From NCBI GenBank assembly GCA_002709385.1, contig PAQS01000013.1:1-24954 (forward strand): a DNA stretch of 24,954 nt. Reading direction: 5' to 3'. The translations under genes and the position numbers were made by a program. The notes below the pieces were generated by a model that worked only from the letters and a program-made list of their open reading frames with translations, was not told where the DNA came from and made no database searches. This document shows, one piece after another, positions 8,511-13,729 of this stretch. Position 1 is the first letter of the stretch, and each line of letters opens with the position of its first letter. The stretch is from Waddliaceae bacterium (GTDB lineage: Bacteria > Chlamydiota > Chlamydiia > Chlamydiales > GCA-2709385).

Positions 8511-8536
8511 GCGCAACGGGTTTGAGCTCGTTGCGT
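8511..8536. terminator. Hairpin between convergent genes, possible bidirectional terminator
   Basis: Arms 8511-8520 and 8527-8536 pair (core CGCAACG/CGTTGCG, plus a G-C and two G-U pairs) around a 6-base loop. It lies between the stop at 8490 and the msrB stop at 8540. There is no strong T-run on either side, so termination is only suggested. Confidence 0.4.
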
Positions 8537-8539
8537 TAA

Positions 8540-8995
8540 TCACTTCGAAATAAAGCGCATAGATAAAGAATTTACACAGTGTCTTATGTTTTTTTGAGTG
8601 AAGTATTCTCCTTCAAAAACATGCCCTAAATGACCTCTACACTTGGCACATACAATCTCTACACGTCTTCCATCAGAGTCTGTTTGTCTATGCACAGCTC
8701 CCTTTATTTCATCATCAAAACTAGGCCAACCGCAATGAGAGGGGAATTTATGCTCGGATCGATAAAGAGGTGTGTCACATCGTTTGCATACATAAAAACC
8801 TTCTTCAAAATGCTCCGTATATTCTCCAGAAAAAGGTCTTTCTGTTCCTTTGTGAATAATGATGTACTCTTCTTCTTCTGTTAATTTACGATACTGTTCC
8901 GACATAAGAGGCTCTTTTTCGAGGGTAGAACCCCCTTCGATAGATAAACTTAAAACACAGAGTGTTAAATAAATAGCTTGCAAAAAACGATTCAT
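8540..8995 (-). CDS. msrB: Peptide-methionine (R)-S-oxide reductase MsrB, probably exported
   Basis: MsrB reduces methionine-R-sulfoxide in oxidised proteins. All family landmarks are present: KGTERPFSGEY, CKRC and CAKC (the two zinc-binding CxxC pairs), CGWPSF, GHLGHVF, and the catalytic cysteine in RHCVNSLSMRF near the C-terminus. I chose the ATG at 8995 because it gives a signal-peptide-like N-terminus (MNRFLQAIYLTLCVLSLSI), suggesting a periplasmic enzyme. A longer form from 9040 adds 15 residues, and a minimal cytosolic form could start at the Met before SEQYRKLT (8905). None has a clearly better ribosome-binding site. The gene sits between two plus-strand genes sharing a helical module. 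Confidence 0.92.
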   Translation of the reverse strand: MNRFLQAIYLTLCVLSLSIEGGSTLEKEPLMSEQYRKLTEEEEYIIIHKGTERPFSGEYTEHFEEGFYVCKRCDTPLYRSEHKFPSHCGWPSFDDEIKGAVHRQTDSDGRRVEIVCAKCRGHLGHVFEGEYFTQKNIRHCVNSLSMRFISK

Positions 8996-9081
8996 ATGAC
9001 GAGTGTAATGAAATTCAAGACCAAAGTAAATAAGACTCATACCTTTTTACAAGAGCTTTTTCGAAATACGAGGTGAAAAAA

Positions 9082-9510
9082 ATGACAAGTGCAATAGTAA
9101 GCTACCAGCATCCTTTGACAGAATCTTCTAGAGAAGACGTAACTTATGTGGTCCATACTTTAGCCCATAAAAAAATGAGTACACTTATCAAACTACAGGG
9201 AGATCTTGATCAAGCAAGGATTCGTTTAGATGAGGTACACCCTTTACGTTTTATGGAAGCTGTGTTTCAAAACAAGCAAAATTGTATTGATTTAAGTGAC
9301 TTAAAAAAAAGAATTATAATTTGGAAGCCTTTTTGGTCCGGACTAAAAGACAACTTAAAAGCACAGGATAAAAAAGGCAATCTTAGCCAAAAAGATCTAG
9401 AACAATTCAGTAAAAATATTGGAATTCAGTTCAGTGAGATTCATGGGTACGCAGAACAAAAGAACTGGGATAGTATGATGGAACTGTTGATGAAGTATAA
9501 ATGTAAATAA
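9082..9510 (+). CDS. Hypothetical protein, stand-alone copy of the helical module
   Basis: The 142-residue protein is similar along its length to the C-terminal half of the ubiquitin-like-domain protein at 7726-8490: EDVTYVVHTLAHKKMSTLIKLQ against the corresponding helix, then DEVHPLRFMEAVF against DHVHPLRFLESVF, then WKPFWSGLKDNLKAQDKKGNLS against WKDFMKGLEGSLADEASKGNIT. It has neither the ubiquitin-like domain nor a signal peptide. A GTG nine bases upstream (9073) is in frame, but it is part of the GAGGTG ribosome-binding site, so the ATG at 9082 with 6-base spacing is the better start. It is divergent from msrB. A palindromic repeat begins 12 bases after its stop. Confidence 0.72.
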   Translation: MTSAIVSYQHPLTESSREDVTYVVHTLAHKKMSTLIKLQGDLDQARIRLDEVHPLRFMEAVFQNKQNCIDLSDLKKRIIIWKPFWSGLKDNLKAQDKKGNLSQKDLEQFSKNIGIQFSEIHGYAEQKNWDSMMELLMKYKCK

Positions 9511-9521
9511 TTATCTATGAA

Positions 9522-9599
9522 TTCACCAAAGAGTCACAGAGTACGCAGAGAGCTTGTATTTTTTCAACTTTCTCAGAGTTCTCGGTGTCTCTGTGGTGT
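9522..9599. repeat. Palindromic CCACAGAG-type repeat element
   Basis: The left arm (9522-9552: CACCAAAGAGTCACAGAG and on) and the right arm (9569-9599, ending CTCGGTGTCTCTGTGGTG) are roughly 30-base imperfect inverted repeats. It lies between the stop of the plus-strand gene (9510) and the stop of the convergent transporter (9617), and would fold into a long hairpin in either transcript. Same family as 387-431 and 13318-13638. Confidence 0.8.
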
Positions 9600-9616
9600 T
9601 TTTTGCACACTACAAT

Positions 9617-10501
9617 TCAGCGAGCTTCTGCTGTACAAAGAGAATGTCGCTGACTATCCCATGCGCTAATAAAAAGACCGAGGCACACCGTCGTTGCACC
9701 CAAATATTCTTGTGCTGTCATTTGCTCGTTAAAAATCATATAAGCAAAAAAGCTCGCAAAGATAGGATCTGCCATTTCAAAAATTTGAACTTTTCCTGCA
9801 TCTGTTAATGAAAGAGCTTTTATCGTACAAAAAAATCCATAAAGTGTTGGAAACAAGGAAAGAACTAGTAAGATAGGCAAATCAAGTAAGGTAGGGAAAG
9901 CTACACCCCACATAAAAAAAGGAACACTTAAATAAAGACTCCCAAAACCCAAAAAAACACATAAAAAAGAGAGGTTAATAGGAATTTGATAATGTTTTTG
10001 TAAAAGGAGAAAACATGCGCAACTCAGACCAGAAAGTAACGCAAGAGCAGATCCTAAAGAACCAACTGTTAAATGGCTAATCTCTGCTGAGTAAATAAGA
10101 CCACCACCACTTAACGTGAATAAAGAGCCCAAAATTTTTAAATAACGTGTACTCTCTCCCAAAAAAATAATCCCACCCAATACAGCAAAGCTCGTCCCCG
10201 CGTAAAAGAGAAAGGAAACATTGGGAATACTAATCAATTGAAATGCCCAAATCTGTGTGAAGCTAAGTAAAAATACTCCTAAAAACGATAATTGAGCAAT
10301 CTTAGGAAAGAAAGGTTTAAGGTCTGTGATTTCATGAACCCTTCCTTTGAAAAACAGATAAAGAAAAGCAGCAATGAAAGCAAAAAAACATTTATAAAAA
10401 GCGAGATGATGAGAGGCTAATGAGTTTTGGCTTAAATAAGTTAATACGCCTATTGTTGAATTACTTAAGGCTGATAAAAGTGCAAATAATTCTCCTAACA
10501 T
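9617..10501 (-). CDS. EamA/DMT-superfamily transporter
   Basis: The 294-residue protein is almost entirely hydrophobic, with about ten predicted membrane helices arranged as two similar halves, the hallmark of the EamA (DUF6) drug/metabolite transporter superfamily. The second half ends with the typical FEMADPIFASFFAYMIFNEQMTAQEYLGA segment. Chlamydiae use members of this superfamily for metabolite uptake, including S-adenosylmethionine in Chlamydia, but the substrate here cannot be assigned. It is probably the last gene of a minus-strand unit with the thioesterase (56-bp gap) and the alarmone hydrolase. A palindromic repeat lies just past its stop. Confidence 0.85.
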   Translation of the reverse strand: MLGELFALLSALSNSTIGVLTYLSQNSLASHHLAFYKCFFAFIAAFLYLFFKGRVHEITDLKPFFPKIAQLSFLGVFLLSFTQIWAFQLISIPNVSFLFYAGTSFAVLGGIIFLGESTRYLKILGSLFTLSGGGLIYSAEISHLTVGSLGSALALLSGLSCACFLLLQKHYQIPINLSFLCVFLGFGSLYLSVPFFMWGVAFPTLLDLPILLVLSLFPTLYGFFCTIKALSLTDAGKVQIFEMADPIFASFFAYMIFNEQMTAQEYLGATTVCLGLFISAWDSQRHSLCTAEAR

Positions 10502-10557
10502 ATTGAAAGGTTACTTTGAAATATAAGCAATAGTCAAGTCAATTATTTGCTTTGTTT

Positions 10558-10950
10558 TTATAAAAAAGACAAAAGATCTTGTTTTATTGTATCTGAAATT
10601 AGCTTTGGACGAGATGTTTTTCTATCTATAACTACAGCTTTTACTGTCGCATCAGCAACAAGAGCTTCAGTATTTTTATCGTGTATTTCTTGTGCGATGT
10701 TTAAACTGCTTTTTCCGAAATCGACCAATTCAGTTTTAACTAAAAGAGTTTGTCCCATTATAGCAGGGCTTCGATAGTTGATGTTGACGTTAGCAACAAC
10801 AAAAGCAAGGCCTTGTTTTTGTAAATAACGAGCGGCTTCAGAAAATCTCTTCCACCTAGCTTCTTCTAAAAACTCTAAATAGCGGGCGTTATTAACGTGT
10901 CCAAATACATCGATATGAAAGCCGTATACAGTAATCTCACATGTGTCCAT
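10558..10950 (-). CDS. Acyl-CoA thioesterase, hotdog fold (YbgC/4HBT family)
   Basis: The 130-residue protein has the length and the active-site signature of 4-hydroxybenzoyl-CoA/YbgC thioesterases: IDVFGHVNNARYLEFLEEARW near residues 13-33, with the conserved catalytic Asp14 and the following GHVNN. The NVNINYRSPAIMGQTLLV segment is the usual second half of the hotdog domain. These cytosolic enzymes hydrolyse short acyl-CoA thioesters; the precise substrate is unknown. It starts nine bases after the alarmone hydrolase stop, so the two are almost certainly co-transcribed. Confidence 0.88.
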   Translation of the reverse strand: MDTCEITVYGFHIDVFGHVNNARYLEFLEEARWKRFSEAARYLQKQGLAFVVANVNINYRSPAIMGQTLLVKTELVDFGKSSLNIAQEIHDKNTEALVADATVKAVVIDRKTSRPKLISDTIKQDLLSFL

Positions 10951-10959
10951 AAATACAAA

Positions 10960-11667
10960 TCAACTCTTCTCTGTTAAATGCTTGCGCGTTTTATCGATTT
11001 TGTTTTGTAAAAGCCGCTCTAGAGCTTTTATCCCTAAACTCAATTCAGTGGTGCAATTCCTGCGATTCGATGCTTGTGTATGAGTAAGGATGTCTTCGCA
11101 AAATTGAACGTAAGATAAACTGCGCTCAAGAGACCAGTTTCTAGGTGGATGCAATAAAAGATCGTGTAAATTAGAAAGCTTATCAGCAAGTTTAATGCAT
11201 TGAGCACTAGGAGATAAAATACACGCGTGCTCTACTTCTCGTATCTTACGCGTTTGTTTGTCGTGTATTTTTTTTTCGCAGTTCTCATCCATTTCATCGG
11301 TGACTTCATTGACTAAACTTGAAATCTCGCTTCCAAAGATTTCTGTAATTTCAGTGAAATTTGCGGATGTGTCTTCTACAGTATCATGTAAAATAGCTGC
11401 TGCAAGAATACTAGCATCGCTAATATACGCCTCAATGAGAAGAATAGAAGCTACACTGAGAGGGTGAATGATGTAAGGGGTTTGAGCTTGGTCTTTTCTA
11501 GGAAACCCATGATGCCTTTCTGTAGCGAAATCAAGAGCTGTCCATATAATTTGTTGCTCTTCTGATGCTAAGCCTGCCTTTCTCAAGGCCGTCTTAAAGG
11601 TATCGTAAAGATAGAGTACTTGAGGATGCTTCTGAGTGGAATCAGCAAGTTTGACACGAATAGGCAT
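10960..11667 (-). CDS. Mesh1-like small alarmone (ppGpp) hydrolase, HD domain
   Basis: The 235-residue protein is an HD-domain hydrolase of the RelA/SpoT type without a synthetase domain. Motifs in order are RKDQAQTPYIIHPLSVA (His68), ILHDTVEDT (His94, Asp95, Glu98, Asp99), EVTDE, and KLADKLSNLHDL (Asp162). They track metazoan Mesh1 and bacterial small alarmone hydrolases closely. The activity would be removal of the 3' pyrophosphate of (p)ppGpp; Mesh1 can also act on NADPH, so that cannot be excluded. A strong ribosome-binding site (GAAGGAG) precedes the ATG. The same bases can pair with an upstream CTCCTT. It is the first gene of a probable unit with the thioesterase and EamA transporter. 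Confidence 0.85.
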   Translation of the reverse strand: MPIRVKLADSTQKHPQVLYLYDTFKTALRKAGLASEEQQIIWTALDFATERHHGFPRKDQAQTPYIIHPLSVASILLIEAYISDASILAAAILHDTVEDTSANFTEITEIFGSEISSLVNEVTDEMDENCEKKIHDKQTRKIREVEHACILSPSAQCIKLADKLSNLHDLLLHPPRNWSLERSLSYVQFCEDILTHTQASNRRNCTTELSLGIKALERLLQNKIDKTRKHLTEKS

Positions 11668-11674
11668 AAGATGT

Positions 11675-11699
11675 CTCCTTCATAATAAATTATAAGGAG
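11675..11699 (-). promoter_or_regulatory. Possible ribosome-binding-site-sequestering hairpin (or overlapping -10 box)
   Basis: On the minus strand, CTCCTT (11699-11694) pairs with AAGGAG (11680-11675), continued by an inner ATAA/TTAT pairing with one bulged base and a 4-base loop. AAGGAG is the ribosome-binding site of the alarmone hydrolase gene. The stem also contains a perfect TATAAT (11694-11689 on the minus strand). If that is the promoter -10, the transcript would start inside the stem and the hairpin would not form. No good -35 is seen at 16-18 bases. Confidence 0.4.
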
Positions 11700-11721
11700 G
11701 ATAGTTTTTTTAAAGTAGAAA

Positions 11722-11744
11722 AAACGGGCTGCTAAGGCCCGTTT
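11722..11744 (-). terminator. Rho-independent terminator
   Basis: An 8-bp stem (AAACGGGC 11722-11729 with GCCCGTTT 11737-11744) and a 7-base loop are followed by a T-run on the minus strand. It sits four bases after the stop codon of the minus-strand gene at 11748-12275. Confidence 0.85.
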
Positions 11745-11747
11745 ATA

Positions 11748-12275
11748 TTATCCACGTTGACCATTAGGATCAGATACTATAGTACCATAAGCCGAAACTG
11801 CTGCGGTCATCGATTGATTTTCATCAATGATTTGAGCGCTAGAATTAGAGTTTGCTGAAGCACTCACTATATCATCGCTTTCTGCATCTTCACTGCTAGC
11901 TTGCGCTTCACTTTCTACGTTCTCAGAAAAAGAAGTAATAAAAATCATCACAATTGCAGCCATAAGAAGTGCTTGCATGGCAACAAAAAGGTTGGCCCCT
12001 TCTTGGTCAATTTCATTCACAAGCTCCGATCCATCAGGTTCATTGTTTCCATATACAACTTCGAAATAAGCGGCCATCGACCAACCAGGTGTAGGTAATG
12101 TCGGAGCTGCTGCTCCCACAATGGTTCCTGAATCAGTATCGTTTCTTTGAGCTTCCTGAATACTGTCTCGTTCTAGTCCAGATGTTGTCCGAATTTGCCC
12201 CTCAACGGAATTCGGGTTGTCTGGGTTGCTAACGTTAATAGGATTCGATCCCCCAGACCCAACTGCCTCAGTCAT
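11748..12275 (-). CDS. Small single-pass membrane protein with acidic low-complexity flanks
   Basis: I do not recognise this 175-residue protein. The N-terminal 60 residues are Ser/Asn/Gly/Thr-rich and probably disordered. A single hydrophobic helix lies at about residues 95-115 (LFVAMQALLMAAIVMIFITSF), followed by a very acidic Ser/Glu/Asp stretch and a Ser/Asn-rich tail. This architecture (disordered polar N-terminus, one membrane helix, no cleavable signal) is compatible with a type III secretion substrate or translocator-like protein, but no motif proves it. A strong AAAGGAG ribosome-binding site stands six bases before the ATG, and a strong terminator follows, so it is a well-defined single-gene unit. 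It is divergent from the YheU-like gene. Confidence 0.65.
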   Translation of the reverse strand: MTEAVGSGGSNPINVSNPDNPNSVEGQIRTTSGLERDSIQEAQRNDTDSGTIVGAAAPTLPTPGWSMAAYFEVVYGNNEPDGSELVNEIDQEGANLFVAMQALLMAAIVMIFITSFSENVESEAQASSEDAESDDIVSASANSNSSAQIIDENQSMTAAVSAYGTIVSDPNGQRG

Positions 12276-12388
12276 AATAAACTCCTTTTTTTAGGTAGAA
12301 TCAATACTAGTTCACATCATAAGGGAGTAACCTTACCTAATAATTATAACAAAAAAATAATTTGAAAGCATTAAAGATGTTGAATAAT

Positions 12389-12405
12389 AAGGTTTAATAA
12401 ACCTT
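12389..12405. repeat. 17-bp perfect palindrome in a divergent intergenic region
   Basis: AAGGTTTAATAAACCTT is a perfect 8+1+8 palindrome, and a partial second copy of TTAATAAAC follows a few bases on. Its place between two divergent genes fits an operator for a dimeric regulator; no regulator is identified. Confidence 0.4.
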
Positions 12406-12489
12406 GTTTTTAATAAACTGTAGCTTGTATTTCTATTACATGATATTAATACTTATTTTCCAAAAAGATGAATCAAAAAGGAAGCGACA

Positions 12490-12711
12490 ATGGTAATCCA
12501 AATACCACACACAGCATTAGATAAAAATACGTTATTCGCTGTTATAGAAGAGTTTGTCACGAGAGATGGCACTGATTTGCAAGTAGCTTCATTAAAAATT
12601 GATCGTGTTCTTCAAATGTTAGAAGAAGGAAAGGTCGTTCTTGTTTATGATGAAGAATCTGAAACATGCAATATTGTTTCAGCAGAACACTATTCCATAG
12701 AAAACAGATAA
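12490..12711 (+). CDS. YheU / UPF0270 family protein
   Basis: The 73-residue protein has the length and the pattern of Escherichia coli YheU: an IPHTALDKNTLFAVIEEFV start corresponding to IPWQDLSPETLENLIESFV, then TRDGTD against LREGTD, and the VLQMLEEGKVVLVYDEESETCNIVS end against [25 protein letters not shown]. The biochemical function of the family is not known; these are small cytosolic proteins. A GGA-containing ribosome-binding site precedes the ATG. A weak AAGAT/ATCTT hairpin with a long T-run (12736-12760) follows and could terminate transcription. Confidence 0.85.
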   Translation: MVIQIPHTALDKNTLFAVIEEFVTRDGTDLQVASLKIDRVLQMLEEGKVVLVYDEESETCNIVSAEHYSIENR

Positions 12712-12720
12712 AACTTTATT

Positions 12721-12778
12721 CACCTCATATAGTTTAAGATTGATTTAATATCTTTTTTTTATAAAATTATTCGAGGTG
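12721..12778 (+). promoter_or_regulatory. Possible leader with anti-Shine-Dalgarno and weak terminator hairpin
   Basis: CACCTC (12721-12726) is complementary to GAGGTG (12773-12778), the ribosome-binding site of the next gene. Between them lies a 5-bp stem (12736-12740 with 12750-12754) followed by a T-run to 12760. The 6-bp pairing is short and may be chance. Confidence 0.3.
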
Positions 12779-12783
12779 TTGTA

Positions 12784-13359
12784 ATGAAAAAAATATTTCT
12801 ATCTCTCATTCTTATATTTTCAATTTCCACTCATAGCTTGCAGGCAGATTCTTTAAATTCTTGGCAAAAGCGTGAGGAGGGAGCTGCTTTTTCTGGTCAG
12901 CTTTTATATGTTGGGTCTTTAGTTACATCTATTGGATCATCTATTGTTTTGATTGGTAATCTCTTAGAGTTGGAAGACCTGAAAACATCCCGTAAAGCAT
13001 TACGTCATCTTCGTTTTCAGATGCAGGTTTTTTCTTTAGAAGTAGGTGATATCCTTCCCAAAACTTACCATAAAGAAGTAAATGAGATTAGTTTTCAGAT
13101 TCTTGATAGATTGGAGCGTATGGATGCTTATATTACTCAGGAAAGAATAGATCAGGCTAAAGAAGAGTACCGTGAGCTTTTTGAATATTGGAGTGAGTTA
13201 GGTGATTTTTATAGTTCGCGGCTCGCTGATAGCTTGCATGACCGTCAGCAGGTACAGACATGGTTGATGAGAATCCTAAACCTTCTTTTAGATTGGTGGT
13301 ATCAAGGTTCTCCACAAGGGGCTATACAATTTTACCACCGAGACACAAGAGTTCATTGA
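12784..13359 (+). CDS. Exported helical protein with a repeat-derived C-terminus
   Basis: The 191-residue protein has a signal peptide (KKIFLSLILIFSISTHSLQA) and a second hydrophobic stretch at about residues 38-60 (GQLLYVGSLVTSIGSSIVLIGNLL). A charged helical/coiled-coil domain (about residues 65-165) follows. No family is recognised. The last 13 residues (179-191, GAIQFYHRDTRVH) are encoded by the first copy of the 107-bp repeat that starts at base 13318, so the native C-terminus was evidently replaced or extended when the repeat arrived. The stop TGA lies inside the repeat arm. A GAGGTG ribosome-binding site precedes the ATG. Confidence 0.7.
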   Translation: MKKIFLSLILIFSISTHSLQADSLNSWQKREEGAAFSGQLLYVGSLVTSIGSSIVLIGNLLELEDLKTSRKALRHLRFQMQVFSLEVGDILPKTYHKEVNEISFQILDRLERMDAYITQERIDQAKEEYRELFEYWSELGDFYSSRLADSLHDRQQVQTWLMRILNLLLDWWYQGSPQGAIQFYHRDTRVH

Positions 13360-13638
13360 GAGCTTATAGGGTGTGTTATCTACAAATCTCTCAGTTTCCT
13401 CAGTGCCTCTGTGGTGATTTCTTAGGGGCTATGCAATTTTACCACCGAGACACAAGAGTTCACTGAGAGTTTATAGGGTGTGTTATCTACAAATCTCTCA
13501 GTTTCCTCAGTGCCTCTGTGGTGATTTCTTAGAGGCTATGCAATTTTACCACCGAGACACAAGAGTTCACTGAGAGTTTATAGGGTGTGTTATTTACAAA
13601 TCTCTCAGTTTCCTCAGTGCCTCTGTGGTGATTTCTTA
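13318..13638. repeat. Three tandem copies of a 107-bp palindromic repeat
   Basis: Copies are 13318-13424, 13425-13531 and 13532-13638, each exactly 107 bases. Copy 2 differs from copy 1 at three positions and from copy 3 at two. Each copy contains imperfect inverted arms: ACCACCGAGACACAAGAG...CTGAGAG on the left and CTCTCAGTTTCCTCAGTG...CTGTGGTGA on the right, with GTGTGTTAT near the centre. The array fills most of the 370-base gene-free stretch between 13360 and 13729. Single diverged members occur at 387-431 and 9522-9599. Confidence 0.92.
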
Positions 13639-13729
13639 TTAGATTTCTAAAAAGCGAAATATTTGCTCAATAAGCCTGAAAACCGTATAAGAGCTAGATT
13701 TTTCGATAAATCTCTAGGGAGATACGGAC

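Noticed and set aside
9073-9081. GTG start for the stand-alone helical module protein
   Set aside because: The GTG is part of the GAGGTG ribosome-binding site serving the ATG at 9082.
13260-13466. Small frame ending in a repeat-encoded peptide
   Set aside because: It overlaps a signal-peptide gene in another frame and continues through the 107-bp repeat; it has no start signal of its own and is a by-product of the repeat.
13318-13638. CRISPR-like array
   Set aside because: The units are contiguous 107-bp tandem repeats with no unique spacers, and each is itself palindromic.
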